Shown here in pieces: positions 10,049-18,549 of a stretch of 64,000 nt of DNA. The position numbers and the translations under genes are program-made. Source of the DNA: Stella humosa (GTDB lineage: Bacteria; Pseudomonadota; Alphaproteobacteria; ATCC43930; Allostellaceae); assembly GCF_006738645.1 (NCBI RefSeq), contig NZ_AP019700.1, positions 5,514,351-5,578,350 of the forward strand, read 5' to 3'. The notes beneath the pieces were generated by a model. It saw only the letters and a program-made list of their open reading frames with translations. It had not been told where the DNA came from and searched no databases. The number at the start of each line of letters is the position of its first letter. Within the stretch, counting starts at the first letter, position 1.

Positions 10049-10741
10049 ATGGACAGCAGCAGCAAGACCGAGACCCCCGCCACCGGATCCTACAAGACGA
10101 CGCCGCGGACGCGGATGCGGCGCCTGCCCAAGCGGGCGCATTACGACCGCGAGACCGTCCATGGGATCCTGGATGCGGGCTTCGTCTGCCATGTCGGCTA
10201 TGCGATCGACGGTCAGCCCTATGTGACGCCCACGACCTACTGGCGGCACGAGGACCGGGTCTACTGGCACGGCTCGTCGGCCAGCCGGATGCTGCGGAAC
10301 ATCGCGGCCGGGGTGCCGGTCTGCTTCACGGTGACCCACATCGACGGCTTCGTCATGGCGCGGTCGGGCTTCCATCATTCCGTCAACTATCGCTCGGTCA
10401 TGGCCCTGGGCGTGGCCCAGGCGGTGACCGACGCGGCCGAGAAGGAACAGGCACTCGACGCCTTCATCGAGCGGCTGTTTCCCGGCCGCACGGGCGAGCT
10501 GCGCCCGTCGACCAAGCAGGAACTGAAGGGGACCCTCGTCGTCGGCATGGACCTGGCCGAGGTATCGGCCAAGGTGCGCACCGGTCCGCCGGTCGACGAC
10601 GAGCCGGACTATGCGCTGCCGGTCTGGGCGGGCGTGCTGCCGATCCGCACGACCTTCGGCCCGCCCGAGTCCGACCCGCTGCTGGCCCCCGGCATCCCGG
10701 TGCCGGACTATCTGGCGGGCTTTGCCCTGGATACCAAATGA
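10049..10741 (+). CDS. Pyridoxamine 5'-phosphate oxidase-like / NimA-like flavin-nucleotide-binding protein
   Basis: 230 residues. The core RMRRLPKRAHYDRETVHGIL, GFVCHVGYAIDGQPYVTPTTY, RVYWHGSSASRMLRN and CFTVTHIDGFVMARSGFHHS follows the FMN-binding split-barrel proteins of the COG3467/NimA group, which are annotated as PNPOx-related. Substrates of this group are mostly unknown, so PNPOx activity should not be assumed. The ATG at 10049 is chosen because the residues upstream in frame belong to the shadow of the MocR gene. Its stop overlaps the next start by 4 bases (ATGA), indicating translational coupling with the VOC protein. Confidence 0.8.
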   Translation: MDSSSKTETPATGSYKTTPRTRMRRLPKRAHYDRETVHGILDAGFVCHVGYAIDGQPYVTPTTYWRHEDRVYWHGSSASRMLRNIAAGVPVCFTVTHIDGFVMARSGFHHSVNYRSVMALGVAQAVTDAAEKEQALDAFIERLFPGRTGELRPSTKQELKGTLVVGMDLAEVSAKVRTGPPVDDEPDYALPVWAGVLPIRTTFGPPESDPLLAPGIPVPDYLAGFALDTK

Positions 10742-11181
10742 AGAAGCGGACGGGCGATCCCTGGATGCCCGCGCCCGAATACGGACGCGGTCTGACCGGC
10801 CTCGGCGTCAACCTCCTGGTCGCCGACATCGCCGTGGCCGTCGCCTTCCAGCGCGCGGTGCTGGGAGCCGAGCCGGTCTATGCCGATGCCGATTTCGCGG
10901 TGATGCGCGGCTGTGGCGCGGAGTGGATGCTCCATGCCGACCATACCTACGACCGCCACCCGCTGCTGCGACGGACAATGGAGAACGGCGCCCGCGGCTC
11001 CGGCATGGAGCTTCGCCTGCACGGCATCGACCCCGACCGGGCGGAGGCGGCCGCCCTGGCGGCCGGCTACGAAGTCATGGCCAGCGCCGCCGACAAGCCA
11101 CACGGGCTGCGCGAGGCCTACATCATCGACCCGGACGGCTATGTCTGGGTGCCCGACATTCCGCTGCGGCGGCCCGATTGA
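10738..11181 (+). CDS. VOC (glyoxalase/bleomycin-resistance) superfamily protein
   Basis: 147 residues with the betaalphabetabetabeta signature of the VOC fold: GLGVNLLVADIAVAVAFQRAV at residues 20-40, an acidic ADADFAVMR strand, GSGMELRLHGIDPDRAEAAA in the middle, and the closing REAYIIDPDGYVWVPDIPL. Metal ligands cannot be fixed with confidence. Members are dioxygenases, isomerases or binding proteins, so no reaction is assigned. It is translationally coupled to the flavin-binding gene upstream and 5 bases before the GNAT gene, forming a three-gene cassette. Confidence 0.8.
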   Translation: MKKRTGDPWMPAPEYGRGLTGLGVNLLVADIAVAVAFQRAVLGAEPVYADADFAVMRGCGAEWMLHADHTYDRHPLLRRTMENGARGSGMELRLHGIDPDRAEAAALAAGYEVMASAADKPHGLREAYIIDPDGYVWVPDIPLRRPD

Positions 11182-11186
11182 GGATC

Positions 11187-11642
11187 ATGTCTATGACCAG
11201 CCCACTCGTCGTCCGCCCCGTCGCTCCCGGCGACCACGCCCGGTGGCTGCCTCTCTGGGAGGGATACAATACCTTCTACGAGCGGGTGGCAGCACCGGAG
11301 GTGACCGCCATGACCTGGGCGCGGTTCTTCGATTCCTACGAGCCCGTCCATGCGCTGGTGGCCGAACAGGACGGAGCCATCCTTGGCATCGTCCACTACC
11401 TCTTCCACCGCAACACCTCGATGATCGGGCCGACCTGCTACCTGCAGGACCTGTTCACCAGCCAGGCCGCGCGGGGCAAGGGCGTCGGCCGGGCGCTGAT
11501 CGAGGCCGTCTACGATCGCGCCCGCCAGGCCGGGGCCGGCCGCGTCTACTGGATGACGCACGAGACCAACCGCACGGCCATGCGGCTCTACGACCAGGTG
11601 GCCGAGCGCTCGGGCTTCGTCCAGTACCGCAAGAATCTCTGA
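11187..11642 (+). CDS. GNAT family N-acetyltransferase
   Basis: 151 residues. The acetyl-CoA pyrophosphate loop is LQDLFTSQAARGKGVGRALIEAVYDRARQ (Q/RxxGxG/A form, QAARGKGVGRAL), followed by VYWMTHETNRTAMRLYDQVAERSGFVQY, the typical motif B end with NxxAxxLY. The substrate is unknown; single-domain GNATs of this type often acetylate small amines. The start at 11187 lies 5 bases past the VOC stop. It converges on the aminotransferase gene with 9 bases between. Confidence 0.85.
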   Translation: MSMTSPLVVRPVAPGDHARWLPLWEGYNTFYERVAAPEVTAMTWARFFDSYEPVHALVAEQDGAILGIVHYLFHRNTSMIGPTCYLQDLFTSQAARGKGVGRALIEAVYDRARQAGAGRVYWMTHETNRTAMRLYDQVAERSGFVQYRKNL

Positions 11643-11651
11643 CCGGCCGCC

Positions 11652-12824
11652 CTATCCCATCCGGCTTTCGGCCAGCCGGCGCGCCATCTCGGGCATGGCG
11701 TCACCATCGACGTTGGCGAAGGCGAAGCGGATGAAGTCCTCCTGTCCCGGGCCGAAGGCACTGCCCGGGACGGTGAGGATGCCCAGGTCCTGGGCCAGGT
11801 GGCGGGCCACGTCCTTCGACCCGCGTCCGCGATGGGGGTGGCGGACATAGGCGAAATAGGCCCCGCAGCTCACCAGCTCGTAGCCCGACGCGTTGGCGCG
11901 GAAGGCCGACTCCAGCGTCTTCACCCGCTCGCGCATCGTCCGGCGGTTGGCATCCACCCAGGGCGCCAGGTGCCCCAGGCCATAGAGGGCGGCCTCCTGC
12001 CCGATGCGGGGTGCGGCGATGGCGACGCAGTCCATCGCCTTGGTCAGCTGCTCGATCATCGCCGGGCCCGCGGTGACGGCGCCCACCCGGTGGCCCGCCA
12101 TCGCGAAGGCCTTGGAGAAGCTGTAGAGCTGGATCAGCGTCTCGGACCAGTCCGGACGGGTGAAAAGGTCGTGGGCCGGGCCGTCCGTCGGCAGGAAGTC
12201 CTTGTAGGTCTCGTCCAGCACCAGGGCGATGCCGTGATCCCGCGCCAGGTCATGGAAGGCGGCGATGGCTTCCGGCGGATAGATGGCGCCGGTCGGGTTG
12301 TTGGGCGACACCAGCACGATGGCGCGCGTGCGCGGGCCGATCAGGGCGGCGGCTTCTGCCGGGTCGGGTACGCCGCCGCGGTCCGGCCGGAACGGCAGGT
12401 GCACCGCGCGGATGCCCAGCATGTCCAGCCACATCTGGTGGTTGAAGTAGTAGGGCAGCGGCAGGATCACCTCGTCGCCCGCCTCGGCCAGCGTCATCAT
12501 CGCCAGGCAGAAAGCCTGGTTGCAGCCGGCCGTGATGGCGACGTTGTCGGCCGCCACCGGCCCGCCATAGGCACGGGCGATATGGTCGGCGAAGGCCGCA
12601 CGCAGCGGCGCCAGACCCACGATCGGCGCGTAGCGCACGATCTCGGGATCGGCCAGGCGCTCCTGCAGGTGGCGCGTGGCCGCGGCCGGCGGCGCGTGGC
12701 GCGGCACCGCCTGGGCCATGTCGATCAACGGACGGGCGGGGGGCCGGCCGGCAAGCCAGCCATGCACCTCGGCGATCGGCGGCTCGACCACCGCGCCGAG
12801 CAGGGAATTCAAGCGATAGGCCAT
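11652..12824 (-). CDS. PLP-dependent class I/II aminotransferase
   Basis: 390 residues, full length for fold-type-I aspartate-aminotransferase-like enzymes. Visible elements are AGCNQAF (cofactor phosphate), SPNNPTGAIYPPEAI near 173, VLDETYKDF near 203, and the Schiff-base Lys238 in YSFSKAFAMAGHRVG. The closing FIRFAFANVD segment carries the substrate-carboxylate Arg. The amino donor and acceptor are not determinable. It lies 39 bases downstream of the TPR-glycosyltransferase gene on the same strand and is probably co-transcribed, but no functional link is obvious. Confidence 0.9.
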   Translation of the reverse strand: MAYRLNSLLGAVVEPPIAEVHGWLAGRPPARPLIDMAQAVPRHAPPAAATRHLQERLADPEIVRYAPIVGLAPLRAAFADHIARAYGGPVAADNVAITAGCNQAFCLAMMTLAEAGDEVILPLPYYFNHQMWLDMLGIRAVHLPFRPDRGGVPDPAEAAALIGPRTRAIVLVSPNNPTGAIYPPEAIAAFHDLARDHGIALVLDETYKDFLPTDGPAHDLFTRPDWSETLIQLYSFSKAFAMAGHRVGAVTAGPAMIEQLTKAMDCVAIAAPRIGQEAALYGLGHLAPWVDANRRTMRERVKTLESAFRANASGYELVSCGAYFAYVRHPHRGRGSKDVARHLAQDLGILTVPGSAFGPGQEDFIRFAFANVDGDAMPEMARRLAESRMG

Positions 12825-12863
12825 GATCCGGACGGGTCGTCGAAAGGGGCGGCCACCATGCGC

Positions 12864-14336
12864 CTATCGGCGGCCGGCGAGCAACTGGTCGAGCGCCACC
12901 CCGGCCGCCTGGATGGCCGGTTGCCAATCGCCCGCCCGTTCCTGGCGGCAGATGCGCTGGCCGGCATACCAGGGGGTCGCGCCGTCGAACCAGGACCACA
13001 CCTGGCCTCGGCCGCGCGCCAGCAGCACGGCCGACGGCACGCCCAGCCCGCCCGCCACATGGGCGGTGGTGTTGCTGACCGTGACCACGGCATCGAGTGC
13101 GGCCACCTGGGCGGCCACGCCATCCAGGTCGCCCAGCGGGTCGATCGCCGGGTCGCGATGGATATCCACCCCCAGCGCCGTCCGGGCCATCGCCCGGTCG
13201 CCGTCGGTGTCGCCATATTGCAGGTCGATGAAGACGGCCGGCCGCGCCAGGATCGGTCCCCAGTCGGCCAGGCTGGACGACTTGGCGGCCGCCGCCCGCC
13301 GGTTGGCGCTGCGCCAGGACAGGCCGACGATGGGGCCCGAACCCATCCGGCGATAGCGCGCGCGGATGCCGGCAGCAGCAGCGGGGTCCGCCCGCAGGGG
13401 CGGGGCGTGCGAGAAGGCCCTGGCATCGAGCGCCCGGAGCAGGTCGACCGCGCCGCACTGGATGTCGGCCGCCATCGCCTCGGGCGCCGGCGGGTCCTGG
13501 CGGGCGGCGACCGTGAAGGCCGGGAACGAACGGGCGAAGAGGGCGGCCAGGCGCGGCGCGCATTCGAGCACGACGCGGCCGACCCGCGCCGCCGCCTCTG
13601 CCAGCAGGGCCGAGGCCCAGATTTCTTCCCCCAGTCCCTGCTCGCCCCAGACAAGGAGCGTGCGGTCGGGTGCCGCCTCGCCCTTCCAGGCCGGCTGCGG
13701 GAAAGGCCGGGGCGGGGCACCGGCCAGCGCCCAGCGCAGGTCGAGGTCGGGAAATGCTGCCTCCAGGCGGCCGGCCTTCAGCAGCGCCATCAAAAGCCGC
13801 GGCGAGCCGAAGCCCTGCTGGCGGCGCTGGGCCAGGGCCCGCTCGACCGCGATCGCCAGGGCATCGAGAGCGCCGCGCGCGTCGACGATCTCGACGAGCC
13901 GGGCCAGCAGTTCCAGGTCCTCGCCCGACCGGGCCAGCGCCCTGTGCACCGTCGCCTCCGCCTCCTCCAGCTCGCCCGCTTCGTAGAGCAGGTCGGCCAG
14001 GCGCGGCCAGGCCGGCGACGGGTCGGCCGAGCAGTCCATCGCCGCCCGCGTGTCGGCGATCGCCATGGCCAGATCGCCGACACGCTGGGCCAGGCCCGAC
14101 CGCGCGAGATACGCCGACGGTTCGCGCGGTGCTGCCGGCAGCAGCCGGTCGGCCAGTGCGGCAGCGGCATCGGCACGCCCGGACTTGCCCAGCGTCACCA
14201 CCAGCCCTGCCAGCATCCGCGCGGCCGCGCGCGGCAGGGCGCGGCCGTCGGCGAGGGCGGCTTGCGCCGCGGTGATCGCGCCGTCCCAGTCGCGCTGCCG
14301 GATCCGCTGCGCGGTCTGGGTCAAGGGGTCGTCCAT
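12864..14336 (-). CDS. TPR protein with C-terminal glycosyltransferase-like (GT9/GT41-type) domain
   Basis: 490 residues from the ATG at 14336; the longer frame upstream overlaps the divergent amidase and is not native. Residues ~1-170 are helical TPR repeats (AAQAALADGR, DRLLPAAPREPSAYLARSGLAQRVGD, ADLLYEAGELEEAEATVHRALA). Residues ~220-490 resemble the GT-B C-terminal half in TPR-linked glycosyltransferases: LLVWGEQGLGEEIW, GLSWRSANRR, VVTVSNTTAHVAGGLGVPSAVLL, then W and GDW elements near the end. Related proteins sit in flagellin or polysaccharide glycosylation loci. The acceptor is unknown. It is divergent from the amidase. Confidence 0.8.
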   Translation of the reverse strand: MDDPLTQTAQRIRQRDWDGAITAAQAALADGRALPRAAARMLAGLVVTLGKSGRADAAAALADRLLPAAPREPSAYLARSGLAQRVGDLAMAIADTRAAMDCSADPSPAWPRLADLLYEAGELEEAEATVHRALARSGEDLELLARLVEIVDARGALDALAIAVERALAQRRQQGFGSPRLLMALLKAGRLEAAFPDLDLRWALAGAPPRPFPQPAWKGEAAPDRTLLVWGEQGLGEEIWASALLAEAAARVGRVVLECAPRLAALFARSFPAFTVAARQDPPAPEAMAADIQCGAVDLLRALDARAFSHAPPLRADPAAAAGIRARYRRMGSGPIVGLSWRSANRRAAAAKSSSLADWGPILARPAVFIDLQYGDTDGDRAMARTALGVDIHRDPAIDPLGDLDGVAAQVAALDAVVTVSNTTAHVAGGLGVPSAVLLARGRGQVWSWFDGATPWYAGQRICRQERAGDWQPAIQAAGVALDQLLAGRR

Positions 14337-14397
14337 CGCCGGCAATCTGGCATGACGGCAGGCGTGGCAGCAACGGAGCCGGGCCAACGATCCCCGA

Positions 14398-14426
14398 TTG
14401 ACGGATTCCGGCCGGGCTGCACTACT
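14398..14426 (+). promoter_or_regulatory. Possible promoter of the amidase gene
   Basis: TTGACG at 14398-14403, a 17-base spacer, and ACTACT at 14421-14426, 34 bases before the amidase ATG. The -35 matches five of six consensus bases; the -10 is poor. It is the best candidate in the 124-base divergent gap. Confidence 0.3.
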
Positions 14427-14460
14427 CCCCCTCCTTCCCCGCCAGCCGGAGCCCTTCCCG

Positions 14461-15903
14461 ATGCCGCTCTCCGAATTGACCCGCATGACCGCCGTGGAGG
14501 CGGTGCGGCGCCTGAAGGCGCGCGAGATCCAGCCGGCCGACCTGATCGACGCCGCCATGGCCCGCATGGACGAGGTGGAGCCGGCGGTGAACGCGCTGCC
14601 CACCCGCTGTCCCGAGCGGGCGCGGGCGGCGGCTGCCGCCCTGCCGCGCCATGCCGGCGACCCCGACGCGCCGGGCTGGCTGGCCGGCCTGCCGGTTGCG
14701 ATCAAGGACCTGCTGAACGTGGCCGGGGTGCGCTCGACCCAGGGATCGCCGATCTTCGCCGACCACATCCCCGAGCGGTCCGACCTGGTGGTCGAGACGC
14801 TGGAGCAGCGCGGCGGGATCGTGCTGGCCAAGTCCAACACCCCGGAATTCGGCGCCGGCGCCAACACCTTCAATCCCGTGTTCGGCAAGACGCGCAACCC
14901 CTGGAACACCAGCCTGACCTGCGGCGGCTCCTCCGGCGGGTCGGCGGTCGCACTGGCGACGGGCGAGGTGTGGCTGGCGAGCGGGTCCGACCTGGGCGGC
15001 AGCCTGCGCATCCCGGCCAGCTTCTGCGGCATCGTCGGCATGCGGCCGTCGCCCGGTCGGGTGGCGCGCGGGCCCAACTACAACATCCCCGACGACCTGG
15101 CGATCGAGGGGCCGATGGCGCGCAACGTCGCCGACGTGGCCCTGATGCTGGACGCCATGGCCGGCCCCGCGGCCGAGGACCCGACCACGCTGCCCTTGCC
15201 GGCCCTGCCGTTCCAGGACGCGGTGCGCAACCCGACCCGGCCGGTGCGGGTCGCCTTCTCCCCCAACCTCGGCTTCCTGCCGGTCCATCCGGAAGTGGCC
15301 GAGGTGGCCGAGCGCGCCGCCCGCCGCTTCGAGGCCATGGGCATCCCGGTCGACCGGGCGACGCCGGACTTCTCCGACGCGCAGGAGATCTTCCAGACCT
15401 TGCGCGCCCTGTTCTTCGTCACCGACAAGGCCGAGCTGCTGCGCACCAAGCGCGACCAGCTGAAGCCCGACGTCATCTGGAACATCGAGAAGGGCATGAA
15501 GCTAGACGCCGACGCGATCGGCCGGGCGGTGCGCGCCCGCTCTGCCCTGCTGGCCCGCGTCGGCCGCTTCTTCCAGACCTACGACGTGCTGCTGACGCCG
15601 GCCGTCATCGTGCCGCCCTTCGACGTCGACACGGTCTCGGTGCGCAAGGTGGGCGACGTGGAGTTCGACAACTACATCGACTGGCTGTCGATCACCTATG
15701 CGCTGAGCATGACGCGCTGCGCCTCGCTGTCGCTTCCGGCCGGGTTCCTGGCCGACGGGCGCCCGGTCGGGCTGCAGATGGTAACCCGGGCCAATGGCGA
15801 GGCGCCGCTGCTGTCGGCCGCCTGGCTGCTGGAAGAGGCGCTGGGCCTGCGCGATCTGGTGCCGATCGACCCGCGCACGGGACCGGCCCTGCCGCCGTCC
15901 TGA
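14461..15903 (+). CDS. Amidase signature family enzyme
   Basis: Hydrolyses an amide bond; the substrate is unknown. The 480 residues carry the complete Ser-cisSer-Lys triad: Lys82 in PVAIKDLLN, Ser157 in GGSSGGSAVA, and nucleophile Ser181 in GSDLGGSLRIPASFCG, spaced as in FAAH-type enzymes. The ATG at 14461 has a GGAG ribosome site; the in-frame TTG at 14398 is rejected because the intervening residues do not fit the family. No transporter or gatABC partner is adjacent, so a GatA role is unlikely. Confidence 0.93.
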   Translation: MPLSELTRMTAVEAVRRLKAREIQPADLIDAAMARMDEVEPAVNALPTRCPERARAAAAALPRHAGDPDAPGWLAGLPVAIKDLLNVAGVRSTQGSPIFADHIPERSDLVVETLEQRGGIVLAKSNTPEFGAGANTFNPVFGKTRNPWNTSLTCGGSSGGSAVALATGEVWLASGSDLGGSLRIPASFCGIVGMRPSPGRVARGPNYNIPDDLAIEGPMARNVADVALMLDAMAGPAAEDPTTLPLPALPFQDAVRNPTRPVRVAFSPNLGFLPVHPEVAEVAERAARRFEAMGIPVDRATPDFSDAQEIFQTLRALFFVTDKAELLRTKRDQLKPDVIWNIEKGMKLDADAIGRAVRARSALLARVGRFFQTYDVLLTPAVIVPPFDVDTVSVRKVGDVEFDNYIDWLSITYALSMTRCASLSLPAGFLADGRPVGLQMVTRANGEAPLLSAAWLLEEALGLRDLVPIDPRTGPALPPS

Positions 15904-15913
15904 CCGGCAGGCG

Positions 15914-16171
15914 TCAGCCGGGGGGTGGCGACGCCCCCCGGCCGTAGCCCTCGATCCAGCGGCGGCCAAGCTCCGTCACGGCCACGACCGCGCCCTGCCC
16001 GGGCGCGGGCTTGCGCACCACCAGCCCGCGATCGACCGCCTCCTCCCACACCGTCAGGCGCGGGCAGGAGGTCCGCCAGGCGTCGATCACCTCGCCATAG
16101 GGGCGCGGCCGGCGGGCCACCCATTCGACGAGGTCGAGCAGCAGCGGGTCGAGCGGATCAGGCGTCGTCAT
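15914..16171 (-). CDS. Small conserved protein of unknown function, possibly winged-helix-like
   Basis: 85 residues: LLLDLVEWVARRPRPYGEVIDAW, CPRLTVWEEAVDRGLV, and AVTELGRRWIEGYG. The pattern of a helix, a helix containing LTVWEEA, and a strand-like VVAVTELGRRWI is compatible with a compact winged-helix fold as in MarR-like proteins, but this is only a visual resemblance. The start at 16171 overlaps the permease stop by 4 bases, so it is translated with the upstream TauE/SafE gene. I do not recognise a named family. It may be a regulatory partner of the permease. Confidence 0.65.
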   Translation of the reverse strand: MTTPDPLDPLLLDLVEWVARRPRPYGEVIDAWRTSCPRLTVWEEAVDRGLVVRKPAPGQGAVVAVTELGRRWIEGYGRGASPPPG

Positions 16172-16914
16172 GCGGGCACCACCAGCAGCCAGGAACCCTG
16201 GATCAGGAAATAGCCGGCGATCACGGTGATGATGTGGCCGGCCCAGCGGCGATACTGGGTGTCCGTCATCGCCTCGAGGAAGCGCCGGGCGAGCGTGGTG
16301 CCCAGCATCGAAGCCAGGATCGCCATGACGGCCAGCTTGGGGTCGAGCTGTCCGGCATCGGCGATCATGCCGCCGAAATAGGCGAGCTTCATGCCGTGCC
16401 CCAGGATCTGGCAGGTCGCCTTGGTGGCGACGATCTGGCGCCGGTCCAGCCGGCCGCCCAGGAAGAAGCTGTCGAGCAGCGGGCCCGACACGCCGGTCAG
16501 CAGCATCAGCGTCATGCAGGCAGCGCCGTAGCCAACCCCCTGCACCGCGCTCTCCGGGTCGGGGGCCAGGCTCGCCGGGGCCAAGCGCAACAGGAAGGGC
16601 GTCAGGCCGAGGAAGATGAAGGCGACCGGCTTGCTCGGCACATAGCTCCAGATCGACCAGGCGACCAGGGCCAGCAGGGCGCCGCCGGCATAGGCGGCGA
16701 CCGACCGCCAGCGCACATGGCGCCGCCACAGCCAGGCCCGCCAGCCATTGGACGCCATCTGCGTCACCGCATGCAGGACCATCGCGGTCGGCACGGGCAG
16801 GAAGGCCAGCAGCACCCCGATCAGCACCATGCCGCCCGCCATGCCGAACAGGCCCGACAGGAAGGCGGTGGCCACCATCACCAGGCCCAGGAACAGCATC
16901 ATCAGCGGGGTCAT
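16168..16914 (-). CDS. TauE/SafE (TSUP) family sulfite/organosulfonate-type permease
   Basis: 248 residues from the ATG at 16914. It has about eight hydrophobic segments in two homologous halves: LFLGLVMVATAFLSGLFGMAGGMVLIGVLL near the N-terminus and GYGAACMTLMLLTGVSGPLLDSFFLG at the start of the second half, as in TSUP transporters. These move sulfite, sulfoacetate or related anions, or are uncharacterised. It is divergent from a LysR gene 111 bases away, a common layout in which the regulator controls the permease, and is translationally coupled to the 85-residue protein. Confidence 0.85.
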   Translation of the reverse strand: MTPLMMLFLGLVMVATAFLSGLFGMAGGMVLIGVLLAFLPVPTAMVLHAVTQMASNGWRAWLWRRHVRWRSVAAYAGGALLALVAWSIWSYVPSKPVAFIFLGLTPFLLRLAPASLAPDPESAVQGVGYGAACMTLMLLTGVSGPLLDSFFLGGRLDRRQIVATKATCQILGHGMKLAYFGGMIADAGQLDPKLAVMAILASMLGTTLARRFLEAMTDTQYRRWAGHIITVIAGYFLIQGSWLLVVPA

Positions 16915-17025
16915 TGCAGCAGGCGCCCTCCATGCGCCCTTGCCTATCTGCCCTTTGCCGGGGCCGCGCAAACCGAGTTATGTTGCCCTCACCCTCAGCT
17001 TTCCTGATGGTGTGGGCCTGATGGT

Positions 17026-17961
17026 ATGGGAATGTCGCGCCGCCTGCCCTCGCTGAACGGCATCAAGGCCTTCGAGGCCGCCGCGCGCACCGGCGGCTTC
17101 GCCGCGGCGGCAGCAGAGCTCAACGTGTCGCCGGCCGCGATCAGCCGCATGGTGCAATTGCTGGAGGCGCGCCTGGGCGTGGCCTTGTTCGAGCGCCGGG
17201 CCAATCGCCTGGTGCCGACCGCGGCGGGGCGCAGCTATCATGCCGGCCTGACCCCGCTGCTGGATGCGCTGGCGGCCCTGACGGACCAGGTGACCGCCGC
17301 CTCGGCCAGCCGGGTGCTCACCATCGGCGCCGGGCCGACCTTCGCCAGCCGCTGGCTGATCCCGCGGCTGGCCGATTTCCGCCGGCAGGCGCCCGACATC
17401 GCGGTGCGCTTCACCACCGGCGGCGGCGGCGTGCCCTTCTCGGACGACTGGACCTGCGGCATCACACTCGGCCTGGGGCGCTGGCCCGGCCTGGTGGCCG
17501 AGCGCCTGTTCGCAGCCGACCTGCTGCCGGTCACCGCGCCTGCGCTGGCCGCCCGCCTGGGACATCCGGCCGACATCGACCCTGCCGCCATGATCCGGGT
17601 CGCGCACGCACCCGAGGACTGGCCGCTGTGGTTGGCCGCGGCGGGCCTGCCCAGGACGACCGCACGCGGGCCGGAGTTCCAGTATTACGGCCAAGCGCTC
17701 CAGGCCGCGGGCGACGGGGTGGGGGTCGCCATGGGTATTCGCCCCTATATCGACGACGATCTGGCTGCCGGCCGACTGGTCTCCCCCTTCCAGCTAACGG
17801 TGCCGAAGGGGCAGCAATGGTACCTGCTCTATCGCGGGGCGGTGCGCGACGACCCGGGCTTCACAGCCTTCCGGCGCTGGCTGATCGCCGCGGCAACCGG
17901 GCCGGCCGGCACCGAGGCGGACATGGCTGCGGCTTGCCGTCCCGCCATGCCGCTTCTATAA
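17026..17961 (+). CDS. LysR family transcriptional regulator (GcvA-like)
   Basis: 311 residues. The HTH at residues ~7-65 reads RLPSLNGIKAFEAAARTGGFAAAAAELNVSPAAISRMVQLLEARLGVALFERR, typical of the GcvA/AmpR branch, and the remainder is a two-lobed ligand-binding domain. Alternative ATGs are at 17032 and upstream at 17021 (other frame); 17026 is kept as the longest plausible start. It probably controls the divergent TauE/SafE operon; no clear T-N11-A box could be chosen in the short gap. The ligand is unknown. Confidence 0.88.
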   Translation: MGMSRRLPSLNGIKAFEAAARTGGFAAAAAELNVSPAAISRMVQLLEARLGVALFERRANRLVPTAAGRSYHAGLTPLLDALAALTDQVTAASASRVLTIGAGPTFASRWLIPRLADFRRQAPDIAVRFTTGGGGVPFSDDWTCGITLGLGRWPGLVAERLFAADLLPVTAPALAARLGHPADIDPAAMIRVAHAPEDWPLWLAAAGLPRTTARGPEFQYYGQALQAAGDGVGVAMGIRPYIDDDLAAGRLVSPFQLTVPKGQQWYLLYRGAVRDDPGFTAFRRWLIAAATGPAGTEADMAAACRPAMPLL

Positions 17962-18039
17962 CCGCCCGGTTTTGCGCCGCACAATGACGGTCGCGGCCTT
18001 GCCCGTGGCCGTGCCCCATCGCAACCGGAACGGCGATCC

Positions 18040-18492
18040 ATGGACCAGGTGCCCCCCCGCCTCGACAATCTCGTGGGTTTCTTCCTCGAGGACCTGCATG
18101 TCGGGATGTCGGCGCGCATCGCCCGCACGGTGACCGAGGCCGACATCCTGATGTTCGCCGGCGTATCGGGCGACACCAACCCGCTGCACCTGAACGAGCT
18201 TTACGCCCAGGGCACCATGTTCCGCGGCCGCATCGCCCACGGCATCCTGACGGCCAGCCTGATCTCAGCCGTGTTCGGGACGCTGCTGCCCGGCCCGGGT
18301 GCCGTCTACGTGACGCAGAACCTGCGCTTCAAGGCACCGGTGCGCGCCGGCGACACGGTCGATACCCGCGTCACCGTGGCCGATATCGTGGCCGAGAAGA
18401 AGCGCGTCACCATGCAGGCGGTCTGCCGGGTGGGCGAGCGCGTCGTGGTCGACGGCGAGGCCATCCTGATGGTGCCGTCGCGGCCGGCGTAA
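18040..18492 (+). CDS. MaoC-like (R)-specific enoyl-CoA hydratase
   Basis: 150 residues with a single hot-dog domain. The active-site motif DTNPLHLNELYAQGTMFRGRIAHG matches (R)-hydratase PhaJ/MaoC enzymes, with Asp and His in D-x4-H spacing. Likely reaction: reversible hydration of trans-2-enoyl-CoA to (R)-3-hydroxyacyl-CoA, linking beta-oxidation with polyhydroxyalkanoate supply or related acyl metabolism. It precedes ribF by 57 bases on the same strand. Confidence 0.87.
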   Translation: MDQVPPRLDNLVGFFLEDLHVGMSARIARTVTEADILMFAGVSGDTNPLHLNELYAQGTMFRGRIAHGILTASLISAVFGTLLPGPGAVYVTQNLRFKAPVRAGDTVDTRVTVADIVAEKKRVTMQAVCRVGERVVVDGEAILMVPSRPA

Positions 18493-18549
18493 CTTCCCGC
18501 CACGCGGCCATCCAGGCGCAGTACCCATCGAGGCGAACACAAGGACGCC

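Noticed and set aside
11187-11642. Antitoxin-less GNAT toxin (TacT-like)
   Set aside because: There is no upstream RHH antitoxin gene; the GNAT follows a VOC gene by 5 bases and has ordinary small-molecule GNAT motifs.
11799-15947. A 1382-codon open frame on the plus strand spanning several genes
   Set aside because: It is the antisense/shadow of the aminotransferase and TPR-glycosyltransferase genes and an off-frame of the amidase. The product is Arg/Gly/Pro/His-rich with no domain, a normal artefact at this GC content.
16981-17020. LysR operator between the TauE/SafE and LysR genes
   Set aside because: No convincing T-N11-A dyad could be singled out from the short gap; choosing one would be arbitrary.
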